Below, piece by piece: positions 19,272 to 30,273 of a DNA stretch of 64,000 nt. Within the stretch, counting starts at the first letter, position 1. Each line of letters begins with the position of its first letter. The notes beneath the pieces were generated by a model. It saw only the letters and a program-made list of their open reading frames with translations, did no database searches and was not told where the DNA came from. Source of the stretch: Marinitoga lauensis. Its GTDB lineage: Bacteria; Thermotogota; Thermotogae; Petrotogales; Petrotogaceae. The position numbers and the translations under genes are program-made. The stretch spans positions 62,001-126,000 of the forward strand of contig NZ_QHLX01000004.1 of NCBI RefSeq assembly GCF_004135675.1. The letters run 5' to 3'.

Positions 19272-19300
19272 TTCCATCTTCTTTTCGCGAGAAGATGGAA
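19272..19300 (-). terminator. riboswitch expression-platform terminator
   Basis: An 11-bp stem (TTCCATCTTCT and its complement) with a 7-nt loop is followed on the minus strand by AATAGATTTTTT. It lies between the cobalamin aptamer and the btuF ribosome-binding site, so it probably terminates transcription when B12 is bound. Confidence 0.75.
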
Positions 19301-19305
19301 CAAAT

Positions 19306-19460
19306 CCCTTTAAAGCAGGTCTCCCGGCTCATGGCTCATCCTACTCCCAACGCCTTCCCAGAGAAATGTTTCCAGTGGCATAGTGTTGGTTTCGTCCCCA
19401 TTCACGGTGGCGCGACCGCAACGGATTTTCACCGTTTTCCCTCACACTTTAAAGGAATTT
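19306..19460 (-). ncRNA. cobalamin riboswitch
   Basis: The minus strand contains the B12-box core GCCACTG (19379-19373), GGGAAAACGGTGAAAATCC upstream of it, CGTTGCGGTCGCGCC and GGATGAGCCATGAGCCGGGAGACC, all hallmarks of the cobalamin aptamer. Closing arms TTTAAAG pair at its two ends (19309-19315 and 19447-19453). A promoter lies just upstream and a terminator just downstream. It controls btuFCD. Confidence 0.92.
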
Positions 19461-19479
19461 TTATTTAATTGTCAATGAT

Positions 19480-19508
19480 ATTATATCATGAAAAATCCTT
19501 CATGTAAA
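19480..19508 (-). promoter_or_regulatory. promoter of the riboswitch-btuFCD transcript
   Basis: On the minus strand, TTTACA (19508-19503), 17 bp and TATAAT (19485-19480). The aptamer begins about 20 nt downstream of the -10 element. Confidence 0.65.
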
Positions 19509-19514
19509 GAAAAT

Positions 19515-19531
19515 CCCGGGAAAACCCCGGG
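19515..19531 (-). terminator. terminator of the LVIVD lipoprotein gene
   Basis: CCCGGG/CCCGGG stem with a 5-nt loop. On the minus strand ATTTTCTTT follows. It lies 20 bp past the stop at 19552. Confidence 0.6.
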
Positions 19532-19551
19532 GAATTGATAAACACATTAAA

Positions 19552-22500
19552 TTAATTAGTTACTAAGTTTCCAAAGTTAATCCATTTATAATCGCTCGTT
19601 AGACCTGGTGTATAAGGTGTTGAATTATTATCATATAATACTACAACTCCATTATCACCATCTGCTACTAATGTATAATAATTTGCACCTGCACCACCAT
19701 TACCTACATAATTTACACTATATCCTGCACCTTGAGTATCATATTCACTTGCTACATAGTCATTATCACCATCTGGATCATTACCTGATGTATGTAAAGC
19801 ATCAGCATTTGATAATGTTGTTGGATCTGCTACTCTAAATACAACAACTCCTCTATTTCCTGCTGCTAATGTATAATATCCTGCTACTCTTAGATTAATA
19901 CCTGTAATTATAGCATCATCGAATCTTACGCCACCTTTAAGTGTCCAGGTTAATGCGCCAGCACCATCATATGAATAATTAACAACGGTTAATCCTTGAG
20001 TTCCATCTGCTACATATGCATTATCATTTGCTGTGTCTACGTATAAGTCAAATGCTGTTCCTGATGTGTCATATCTATCCTGAGCGTGGTCTGAATCTGG
20101 TAATGAAGGACTGTTTGCTGTAGAAATATCAAATAATACTATACCAGCTTCTCCATCTGCTACTAATAATCCTGGTTGTGCTCCAGCTGTAGTTGTATCA
20201 TAATCATCATCATAACCTATTGCCATCATTACACCAGCGTTACTTGAACCTGTACCAGTATCTATAAATGTATTTACATAAACTGGAACTCTTGTGTTTG
20301 CCTGTGTCGTTATATCAAATACTGCTAAACCTTTAGGACCATCTGCTACATATAGCCATTCATCTCCACTTAAATCAAAACTTCCATCTACAGCATATGG
20401 ATAAACATCATATGCATAACCGTCTGTATCTATATTTCCTATTAATGCTATATCTGCTGCATTTTCAAATGGTGTGTCATTTGCATCTGCATCTGCATCT
20501 ATTACTGCAAGACCTTTAGGACCATCTGCTACATATATAAGATATTCTTCAGCACCTGCTCCATCATCATGAGCAACATAATAAACAGACCTTGCATAAC
20601 CTGGAGTGTCAATTGTATCAATTAATGTTGGATTTGCTATATTTGCTAAATTAGCTCCTGCATCATATACTTTTACACCATTATCACCATCTGCAACTAT
20701 CAAATATCTATTTCCTGTTACGAAAGTATCCCTTGCTACCGAACCTAAATCAAAACTACCCGTTAACGTTAATGCATTTATATCTATAATATTCAATCCA
20801 TTATAACTATCTCCTATAAATCCTGTTCCTCCATCTATAATTATCCCCTTTGCATATCCTGCTGTATTATATCTTCCTACATATGCCAATGAAGAATTAC
20901 CTAATTTTACTACTCCATTGGAACCATCTGCTACATATACATAATCACCTAATGCATCCACTGCTTCTGCATAACCAGCTGTATTATATGATGTACTTAC
21001 GCTTGGATTTGTTTCATCACTAATATCTACTTTATATACTCCATCTTCTCCAGCTGCTACATATGCATAATTTCCATCTACAACAACATCTAATACATTT
21101 GAAATATCGCTTAACGTTCCTACGATTGCTGGATTTGTTACATCACTAATATCAACTATTACCATTCCACCAGAACCTGCTGCTATATATGCTGCCGTTC
21201 CATCTACCGTTACTGACTTTGAATCTCCATTAATTGCAAGGTGTGACTTTAATGTTAATGTAAATTGTCCTGATGGATCATCATCGTCACCATTAGCATC
21301 ATCCGTAGTACCTGGATCAAATTGTGCTATGTATAATCCTTGTGTTCCTGATGCTACTAAAATATAATAATTTCCTCCTGATGTATAATAAGCTACACCT
21401 TTCGCCTCATCTCCTACGTAGAATGGATCTAATTGGTCATCTAACTCAAATTGAGGTGATGTGTTATCATCATCATAAAATGCTACCTTTAACCCTTTAT
21501 CGCCATCAGCTATTGCTACATAACCTTCTGAATTAATATCAAATTTTGCTACATCATATACGTAACCATCTGTATCTATTACATTATCTGATGGTCCAGC
21601 ATCCTGTTCTATGCTTGGATTTGCAGGTGTGCTTACATCAATTACAAATACTCCTTCATATCCTCCTGCTACAAATATTTTATCCAATGTTACTGTTGAG
21701 AAACTATATGTCGTACTTGAACCAGGAAGCTGAGTTTCTCCACCCTTTCCATCTTTTGCGACTACTTTCCAATAATATGTTGTTCCTCTTAATAAAGATA
21801 AAGCTGCTGTCTGTGAATTAGTTAAATCTGTAGCTATTTTTGTTGTTGAATCTAAATTATTTACCAATGTTTGATCTGTTCCTAAATATACATCATATGT
21901 AACGCTATCTCCATCTGGATCGGTTGCGTTATCAAAATCAAGTGTTGTTGTTATAGAAACATTATTTGCTCCATCTGCTGGTGTAGGAGCAGCACCTCCA
22001 AATACTGGTGGTGAATTTTCTGTTGGTAAGTTTTTACCATAATTTCTTGCAAAAATTATGAAATCATATAAGTCTATTTTACCATCAGGAAAAGCTATAC
22101 TATAGATTGAATTTGTTTGCCAATCAGAAATAGGAGCTATTTCTGAAGGATATATATCAAAATCCGCATCATATGCTGCATCACCTAGTTGAGTATCATA
22201 ATGATCCAAAAAGATTAAGAAATCATCAATATCAACAGTATTATCTCTTTCATCACCTGTAGTATCTGGATCATCAAAATCACCTAATAATATAGGATCA
22301 TAAACTACTATGTCTCCACCATATGTATCAGCAGAAACTGTATTCAAACTGTGATCTAACAAAGTAACATCTAAGCTCGTATTACCCTGACCTTTAGGAT
22401 TAACATCTTTTGCAATAATATATATTCTTACAATATCTTCGTCTTCAATAGTTAATTCACTACCATTTTGTGTTGTAAAGGTTATTTCTAAATCTCCTGG

Positions 22501-23136
22501 ATTATTTATTGGATCTGAAAGTAATGTATTTACTGCTGCTGAATTCAATAATTGAACTCCATTATTTCCTTTTGATGTATCAATATCTATTAAAGTGTTT
22601 GGATAATATAAATGAATCTGAAAACTTTCTACTCCTGAGATATTTTTTGCATGAATCACTATAGAAGCTTCATCACCTGATCTTAAAGTAGTTGCATCCG
22701 AAACGCTTAAACCATCAGAATACGGAGCACTTGCTTTTGTAATAACCTTATTACCTGCTAACAATGCTGCTTTAGTTTCAATTTGTGTTTTTTCTACATT
22801 TAAATAATTTCTTTTTACTGAAAACAGTTTTTCACCTTTAACTATATCCTTTTGTGCTTTTGAAAACATTATAACTGTTTTGTTAGGATACGTTTTTACC
22901 AGCATCAATGATGTGTTTTTATTATAAATAAATGCGTCTTTTGGTATTCTTGTATTGAATTCCATCTCAATAGCTGATGCATTTACCTTTGAATAAAAAT
23001 CATAATTTGCAGTTAAGTCTACACTTATATGATTTGTATTCAACATTTCTACCGGGACTGTCTTAAAGCATCCTACCAAAACAAATGCCACCAACAGCAA
23101 AATCCCCATAAATAAGAATCCTTTTTTGTTCCGCAT
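19552..23136 (-). CDS. surface lipoprotein: cohesin-like, dockerin-like, Fn3-like and LVIVD beta-propeller
   Basis: A 1194-residue exported protein with a lipobox (LVGC, Cys23). After a linker come four regions. A cohesin-like beta domain spans about 145-280. A dockerin-like pair of calcium-loop helices spans about 283-370 (VDIDDFLIFLDHYD and GKIDLYDFIIFARNYGK). An Fn3-like domain spans about 376-482 (DPDGDSVTYDVYLG ... YYWKVVAKDGKGG). From about 486 to the end run many LVIVD-type propeller blades with repeated YVADGxxGL words. The composition is acidic, Asp-rich and lysine-poor in the propeller, fitting a calcium-dependent cell-surface protein. GGAGGTG precedes the ATG. It is transcribed alone. 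The ligand is unknown; scaffold or adhesion roles are plausible. Confidence 0.85.
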   Translation of the reverse strand: MRNKKGFLFMGILLLVAFVLVGCFKTVPVEMLNTNHISVDLTANYDFYSKVNASAIEMEFNTRIPKDAFIYNKNTSLMLVKTYPNKTVIMFSKAQKDIVKGEKLFSVKRNYLNVEKTQIETKAALLAGNKVITKASAPYSDGLSVSDATTLRSGDEASIVIHAKNISGVESFQIHLYYPNTLIDIDTSKGNNGVQLLNSAAVNTLLSDPINNPGDLEITFTTQNGSELTIEDEDIVRIYIIAKDVNPKGQGNTSLDVTLLDHSLNTVSADTYGGDIVVYDPILLGDFDDPDTTGDERDNTVDIDDFLIFLDHYDTQLGDAAYDADFDIYPSEIAPISDWQTNSIYSIAFPDGKIDLYDFIIFARNYGKNLPTENSPPVFGGAAPTPADGANNVSITTTLDFDNATDPDGDSVTYDVYLGTDQTLVNNLDSTTKIATDLTNSQTAALSLLRGTTYYWKVVAKDGKGGETQLPGSSTTYSFSTVTLDKIFVAGGYEGVFVIDVSTPANPSIEQDAGPSDNVIDTDGYVYDVAKFDINSEGYVAIADGDKGLKVAFYDDDNTSPQFELDDQLDPFYVGDEAKGVAYYTSGGNYYILVASGTQGLYIAQFDPGTTDDANGDDDDPSGQFTLTLKSHLAINGDSKSVTVDGTAAYIAAGSGGMVIVDISDVTNPAIVGTLSDISNVLDVVVDGNYAYVAAGEDGVYKVDISDETNPSVSTSYNTAGYAEAVDALGDYVYVADGSNGVVKLGNSSLAYVGRYNTAGYAKGIIIDGGTGFIGDSYNGLNIIDINALTLTGSFDLGSVARDTFVTGNRYLIVADGDNGVKVYDAGANLANIANPTLIDTIDTPGYARSVYYVAHDDGAGAEEYLIYVADGPKGLAVIDADADANDTPFENAADIALIGNIDTDGYAYDVYPYAVDGSFDLSGDEWLYVADGPKGLAVFDITTQANTRVPVYVNTFIDTGTGSSNAGVMMAIGYDDDYDTTTAGAQPGLLVADGEAGIVLFDISTANSPSLPDSDHAQDRYDTSGTAFDLYVDTANDNAYVADGTQGLTVVNYSYDGAGALTWTLKGGVRFDDAIITGINLRVAGYYTLAAGNRGVVVFRVADPTTLSNADALHTSGNDPDGDNDYVASEYDTQGAGYSVNYVGNGGAGANYYTLVADGDNGVVVLYDNNSTPYTPGLTSDYKWINFGNLVTN

Positions 23137-23344
23137 AATTTCACCTCCGTGTATTATTTATTGGCATTAATAAAATCGACCAAAAAAAAAAAACTTTATA
23201 AATATTAAAAAAATATATTAAATTTAACTTTATTTTATTGTTTAGACTATATAATCTCTCTATCGGTTCAAAAAATGTGTTTTTAACAAGTATAAAATAT
23301 TTTTGTTTAGCAAAGAATTAGCAAATATCATCTCAAAAAATTTT

Positions 23345-23389
23345 ATAAAAAATAAAGCCACATTTGACAAATGTGGCTTTATTTTTTAT
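23345..23389 (-). terminator. terminator overlapping the stop of the 1.6-kb-residue lipoprotein gene
   Basis: A perfect stem of about 21 bp around AATAAAGCCACATTT with a 3-nt loop and a T6 tract on the minus strand. The gene's stop codon (23386-23388) is within the arm. The rest of the gap 23137-23344 is AT-rich with no gene and no promoter I can fix. Confidence 0.8.
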
Positions 23390-26300
23390 TGAATAGCAAT
23401 AATACCAATATCGCTAATATCAACATCTAATTCTTTACCATTTGAATCTACAATTTTAGTATTTGGCGTAAATTCAACCTCTGTATTACCACTATTCCCT
23501 ATTGCGGTAAATGTGATTTTTAAAATATCACTATCATTGATAGTAAAAGGTGAAAATGATAATGTTGTTATTTTTATTTTGCCATTATTGATATTAATTA
23601 TTAAACTTCTTCCCTGTAATTCACCAATTGCCTGAATATTATTTTGTGATAGTGTTAATTTTGTTTTATCATAACTTATTTCTATATCGAAGGCCTGAAC
23701 ATTTTCCAGCTTTTGACCATGAATAATAAGATCTCCCTGACCTCCAGATTGTATTGTTACATCTTTAAAATACAATTTTGGTGTTAATGGACCTATTGAT
23801 TCCTTTACTGTAAATGAATAAGTATCACTGCTATTTTCTCCACCCTTTCCATCTTTTGCGACTACTTTCCAATAATATGTGACTCCTAATTCCAAATCAG
23901 ATATAGACAATGATGTAGTTGAAATATTTGTTCTATATGGTGATGAGAAATTTTGAGTTTTGTCTAAATAAACGTCATATGTCAATGAGTCACCATCAGG
24001 GTCTGTCGCATTCCACACCAGAGTAACATCTGGATCAATATCTGTCGCATTATTCGGCGGTGATAATAATTGTGGTATATTTGGTGGATTATTTACTTTT
24101 ACTGATGTAGTAAATGAGTATATATCACTTGATGTTACCCCACCTTTACCATCCTTCGCAACTACTTTCCAATAATACGTCTCTCCTGGTTCTAAGTTAA
24201 TACTATATGATGTTCCTTCATAATCTGTTTCTTTAGGTGTAGATAATATTGGTTCTTTTTCAATATATATATCGTATTTTAAAGCATCTCCATCCGGGTC
24301 AGAACATGACCACTTCAAACTAGCATTTATAGGTATATTTTCACTATTATTTGCTGGTTCTAGCAACGTAGGTTTAAGAGGTGGATTATTTTCACCAACA
24401 ACTTCTTTAACTGTGAAACTCCACAAATCACTTTTTGAGGTATTTCCATAGTCATCCTGTGCTTTAACATACCAATAATATGTCCCTGGTTTTAAATTGG
24501 ATATTTGATATTCTTTCTTTGTAAGCCTTTGAGCTTTTAACTCCTGACTTACACTATCTCCAAAATAAACATCATAATATACTACATCGCCATCTGGATC
24601 TGATGATTCCCAGGATAGTGTAACATTAGATAAAGCAATTTCACTCTTGTTTTGTGGATAAGGATTATACGGTTTTAAAGGTGGTCTGTTAGAAGGCATT
24701 ATTATATTTTTATTTATATTTCCAGTATGTTTTTTATCCCCTAAAGAAATGGGCCATGGTGAATTGCGTAAAAATTGTGTTTCTCCATAAATCCCGTATA
24801 AATAACCATCTATGGTGCCAAAAATTATAACTCCATTACTATCTATATTTGGAGAATATTTTATTTTACTATATTCATCATACCATTCCAGATTTCCATT
24901 ATAAATGATAAATTTATTTTTTGTCGTTATATACTTTACTTTATCCATTAAAATAAATGAATATGGTATATCTTTTAATTCTATGATTTTCATATCATCG
25001 CTTTTATAATAATATTTGTATAATTTGCCCTCGTGAGATCCAAAGATTATAGAATTATCCTCTGCAATAAGTATAGATCCTGATATTTTCTCATTTATAT
25101 TTTTTTCAAATTCTATATTACCAAAGCTATTAATAGAATAAATTTTATTCTCTTCTGTTGCAAAATATATATTATCATTATTATCCATTGAAAGCTCAGT
25201 AGAAATTATTCTATTAAAGCTTTTTTTAAATATTTCTTTTCCATTTGAATCCAAACAATATAGATAATTGTTTAATCCAAAATATATGTTATCATTATTA
25301 TCTACCACTATATTAGTTGTAGGCATTCCATTTAATTGTTTTTCCCATATTTCATTACCAAAAGGTCCTAATTTATATATCTTACCTGTATCTGTTATTA
25401 CATATATTTCACTATTACCACTTAAAGCAACTGGTTTTGATATGCTACTATCAAGTTTTATAGAGTTTGATAAACTACCATCTGAATTAATAATGTATAA
25501 TTCTCCATTTTCATTACCAATAATTATTTGATCTAAAGGATTTAAAACAACTGGAGATTTTATAAATCCATTCGTTTCATATTTCCATAGTTGTTTTCCA
25601 TAAGGATTATAAGCATATACATTTCCAGAACTGGTAGAAAAATATATAGTGTTATCTTCAGATATTGCCGGAGAATATATAGTTGCTCCTTCAACTTTAA
25701 CTTTAAATTTTTCCTCCGCAGGCGCAGGAATTGTATAAAAACTATACATATCACTTTCCGATTCCAATTCCCCATCATTTGCTACAACTTTCCAATAATA
25801 TTTTTTACTGTTTTCTAAATTAACTTCATATGATGTTGCATTTGTTGTAGCAATCAAATTTAAATCTCCATCTTCACCCAAATATATTTTATATATTAAA
25901 TCATCATCTTGTGGATCATCACATTCCCAGGTTAACACAACATCTTTTGGAATTTCTATGCTTTGATTTTGTGGATAAGTTAATTCTGGCTTTTCTGGAG
26001 AAGAGTTATTTCTCATATATGAATCTCTATTTTTAAAGATGTTTTTCCCAAAAGCTGGCCATGAATCATTCAATATATTCTCATCTTCAATGGAAATAGA
26101 ATACAATTTATCTTCAGAGGCAAAATATAACAAACCATCATTCAACAAAACATCCGTTTTTATTTCTCCAAAATTCTTCAGGACTATCTTATTTTCATTT
26201 TGAGCTATTCCATCATTTAATACTGCAATTAAATTCTTATTGCCAGTTATTAATAATGTTTTTGTATAAATATTATTCAAAATATATGTATCTACTAAAT

Positions 26301-28257
26301 TCCCTCCTTTATCTATTTTAAATACTTTGCTTTTCCCACCAGCATATAAATAATCTCCATCATATACAATATCATTTTCTATGCTTTCTGATAAATTTAA
26401 TTCCCAATTTTTATTTCCTTCCTTTGTATAAGAATATATTTTATTTCCTGTAGCAAAGTACATATTATAATTTTCATCATTTGAAATTAGAGTTGTAATC
26501 TTTTGAGAAAATGTTATTTCTTTATATATTCTACCTTTTGGTTTCGTAATAATTATTTTTCCAGAATCTTCATAATTACCAGATATAATTAAGTATCCAT
26601 TTTCGATTATTAAGATAGGCCCGTTTGGTATTATATTATACTCTCTACTCCAGTAAAGAGTATAATCTTCTAAATTGTATACATATACACTTCCATCTTC
26701 AGTTATTATATATAAATATTCTTGATTTTTATAATCTTCATCCGCAGTAATTCCTACAATTTCTCCAGGCACTTTTATTGTATTAATAACTTCAAATTTA
26801 TCTAAATCTATTATTTTTAATATCCCGCCATTGATAGGAACAAACATTAAATTCCCAAAAATAACACTATTTGGCATTATATTACTTATGTCAATTGAAG
26901 AATCTTCTATACCATTTGTATTTAAACTACTTATTTTATCTTTATTCACAATTATTAGTTTATTATTATATATAAAATATTCTTTATTTCAGAAATATCT
27001 TTTCCCATTGAAGTGTCGTTGGTTCTTTCTTAGTTTTAAAATATATTTCATCACTTGCTGTTATACCGCCATATTCATCTTTTGCTACTATTTTTAAATA
27101 ATAATTGGTATCATAATTCAAACTAAAACTATATTCTTCTGAAGAAACGTCTGTAGCTATTTTCGTATAATTATTAGAATAATTTCCCAAATATATATCA
27201 TATTTTAAAGCGTCCCATCCGGATCAGAACAATTCCATTTTAATATAAAATCCTTAGGAACTATTGAATTATTTAAAGGATAAGTGATTTTCGGCTTTTC
27301 CGGAGGCTGATTAACATCTTTAACAATAATATTTAAAAATCCACTGGAATTGTCTTTTGTATCTGAAACAATTATTTGCTCTTGAATTTTTTTACTTAAA
27401 TTGAAATGTTTTACAAAATTATATCCTGGTTTAAATATATATTTATTTCCTTGAATGCTGGCTCCGTTGTTTGTTACTATACTATATTCAAAATAATCAT
27501 CTTCCATATCTGATACAAAATTACTTAGATCTAATTCAAATGTTTCATTTTCTTTTACTATAAAATTTTTTTGAGGAAAATCAACAATTGGTGGTGTATT
27601 TGATAATGTTTTGAACATCCATGTTTCTGAAGTAGTAGATGATCCATATGTATCATAGGATACTACTTTCCAATAATAGGTAGTATCTAATTTCAATTTT
27701 TTTAACGTATAATCTGTCTTAGTTAATGATGTTGCTACAGGAGTATTAAGAGGTGTAGCATCATCTAAATATAAATCATATAAAACAATATCTCCATCGA
27801 AATCCAAGCTTTTGTTCCATTGGAATTTTATATTATATGGATAAACTGAATTATCATTATTACTTGGAGATATTAAAAATGATTTAATTGGTTTAGTATT
27901 TGGTTTATATGTTTCAAATTGAGAATTTTTTTTAACTTTTTCACCATTTTCATCAATTGCTTCCAACCACCATTCGTATTTTACTAAATTCTCTAAGTTT
28001 TTTACAACATAACTGTTTCCTGCCAGGTTCTTTTCTTCCTTAACAAGTTTTCCATTTGAAAATAAATAAAAATTATAATATAATGTTTTTCCTTCTGGAT
28101 CTTTAGCCGTCCATTTGAAGGTTATTTTATCAGGATTAACTTTTTCACCATTTGATGGACTCATGGTTTCAATTATAGGAGGTTGATTTTGAAATATACA
28201 CCCATGTAGAAAAAACAATAAAATTAGTATTATTAATAATTTATATATCTTTTTCAT
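23386..28257 (-). CDS. giant surface lipoprotein: Fn3-like repeats, PQQ-like propeller, C-terminal cohesin-like domain (two frameshifts)
   Basis: Three consecutive frames form one lipoprotein of about 1623 residues. It has a signal peptide with lipobox LHGC (Cys20). Several Fn3-like modules follow, each with WxxxDPDGDxLxYDIYLG and YYWKVVAKD words. PQQ/quinoprotein-like propeller stretches (NPYGKQLWKYET, DGYLYGIYG) separate further Fn3-like modules. A C-terminal cohesin-like domain of about 125 residues ends the protein. Frame breaks: a missing C at 27214-27216 (DPDG junction) and one extra base in the T3 run 26987-26989. AGGAGG precedes the ATG. Its C-terminal cohesin could bind the dockerin-like module of the neighbouring lipoprotein. 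Confidence 0.8.
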
Positions 28258-28351
28258 AAGATTTCCTCCTATATATTTGACTACTCAAAAGTTCATTTAG
28301 TTCTTAATAATATCTTCGTATTATTTTTCTATAATGATTAATTATTTACCT

Positions 28352-28383
28352 AAACACACAAGAGCTAATGCTCTTGTGTGTTT
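28352..28383. terminator. long hairpin upstream of the giant lipoprotein gene
   Basis: A perfect 14-bp stem (AAACACACAAGAGC) with a TAAT loop. It has a T-rich flank on the plus strand and lies in the 200-bp gap between cstA and the lipoprotein gene. Confidence 0.5.
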
Positions 28384-28414
28384 TATTTTAATTTATTATA
28401 CTCCTTCTATTTAC

Positions 28415-28451
28415 TATAACAAAAGCACCCGATTTGGGTGCTTTTGTTATA
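28415..28451 (-). terminator. terminator after cstA
   Basis: A perfect 16-bp stem (TATAACAAAAGCACCC and its complement), 5-nt loop, directly at the cstA stop. Confidence 0.8.
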
Positions 28452-28454
28452 AGT

Positions 28455-30139
28455 TTATATTTCCTCTTCAACTGGTTCTGGTTCTTTGCCAGCTTTTGCT
28501 ATTGCTATAAATCCTTCAATTATAATCCATAATGCAATAATAAGTGTTGCAACTGTGATAAATATCAACAATCCATTATTTGAAGCTATAAATTTCTTTA
28601 AATTCATGAACGTTGCATATAATGTTATTACCATCATGAATAACATTGGTAATCCTGTAATCCAGATTGGTTTCCTTTTCTTAGCAAGATAAACTGTACC
28701 TATTAACAATGCTAAACTTGCTAATAATTGGTTCAATGCACCAAAAACTGGCCATAATATTAAAGCACCTTTACCCCCATCTGCTGACAATGCTAATGCC
28801 ATTGCTGCTAAAATAACAATTGCCGTAGCAATATATCTATTTTTTAATGGTTTTACTACTACTTCTTTATTTTTATTTGAGAATAATTCCTGCAATGCAA
28901 ATCTTTGAATTCTTGCAGATGAATCCATTGTTGTTCCAGCAAATGAAACAATAAATACAGCCATTATTGTCTTAGCTAAGTCTAAAGGAATGCCGTAAGA
29001 ATTCATCAAATTTGCTGAACCATTGATAACTGCTGATAATTTTGCACCTAAACCACTTGCTGCTGCCCATGATGCATAATGTGATGTAAATGCTTCTACT
29101 CCTCCACCATTCATCCCTAAACCTGCAGTTACAGCAATTATAACTATAGTTGCTAAAACGCCTTCTAAAATCATTCCACCATAACCAATTGGAAGAGAAT
29201 CTGTTTCTTTTTCCAATTGTTTTACTGTTGTTCCTGAGGCAGCCAAACTATGAAATCCTGAAATAGCGCCACAAGCTATTGTGATGAATAAAATTGGGAA
29301 TAATGGTGGTGCATCTGGAACTGTTTGGAATGCAGGCGCAACAATTTTCGGATGACCAACTAAGATACCCAATACCAACAATGCCATTGCAATCAATAAT
29401 TCATGTGAGTTAATATAATCTCTTGGTTGTAATAATTTATGTACTGGTAAAGTTGAAGCAAGGAATACATAAACCATTAAGATGTAAATCCATGTAACTA
29501 CAGAAATACCTTTTATTGGCATAAGAACCCTATTGCTATTGTTACATACATTAAAATAACAGCTATTATTGAATATACTGTGTCATTTTTACCTTTGTTA
29601 TAAACCATATAACTTAACCACATTGCTATAGGTATTTCCATCCATACTGGAAATACTGATTGTGGATACATTTTGAATAATAAAGCTACAATTAATCCAA
29701 AAACAGCTAAAACTATCCACAACAAAAATTGTATCAATATTAAAAATATTTTTGCTGTTCTTTCATTGATTAAATTACCTGTTAATTCACCAATAGTTTT
29801 TCCTTGATTTCTGGCTGATACGATTAATGATGTGAAATCATGAACTGCACCCATAAATATGGAACCAAAAAATACCCATATAAATGCTGGAACCCAACCC
29901 CAAATTACACCTATTGCCGGACCAACAATTGGACCTGTTCCTGCAATTGTTGTAAAATGGTGCCCTAATAAAATATGTTTTTTAGTAGGAACATAATCGA
30001 CGCCATCTTCAAATTCCTTTGATGGTACTGGATTTTTGTCATTTAGCCCAAAAATCTTTCTTGCAATCCATTTACCATACGTGTTATAAGCTAACCAATA
30101 ACCTACAAAAGCTAAAATTGCTAAAAGCAATGAATTCAC
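28455..30139 (-). CDS. cstA: CstA/BtsT-family peptide or pyruvate transporter (frameshifted)
   Basis: A carbon-starvation CstA-family membrane transporter of about 561 residues. The N-terminal part has GHHFTTIAGTGPIVGPAIG and VHDFTSL; the C-terminal part has AISGFHSLAASGTT and FAGTTMDSSARIQR, all family signatures. The two frames join at GFL-MPIKG if one G is restored (C run 29528-29530). AGGGG sits before a GTG at 30139; the ATG at 30157 has no Shine-Dalgarno. Family members import peptides (CstA) or pyruvate (BtsT). The LytS/LytTR pair directly upstream resembles the BtsS/BtsR system that controls BtsT, which supports pyruvate or a related substrate. Confidence 0.85.
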
Positions 30140-30213
30140 ACAGAATTCCCCTTTCATAATTTTTTGTGTATGATTAGTATATCAGTTGATATATTAATTT
30201 AACAATTAAACAT

Positions 30214-30246
30214 ACAAAAAAATGACCTGAACGGTCATTTTTTTGT
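30214..30246 (-). terminator. terminator between lytTR gene and cstA
   Basis: A 14-bp stem (ACAAAAAAATGACC), 5-nt loop and T7 tract. cstA therefore has its own promoter region (about 30140-30213). Confidence 0.8.
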
Positions 30247-30273
30247 ATTAAAAGATATGTATTTTTCTTGACA

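Noticed and set aside
19552-23136. Long plus-strand frames opposite the LVIVD lipoprotein (for example 19608-19838, 21324-21536, 21546-21821)
   Set aside because: They are His/Leu-rich shadows of the Asp/Gly/Val-rich repeats on the minus strand, with no ribosome-binding sites.
21735-24200. Repeated words in the lipoprotein genes as a CRISPR array
   Set aside because: The repeats are in frame, irregularly spaced and encode Fn3-like modules; there are no equal-length spacers or cas genes. I see no CRISPR array anywhere in the window.
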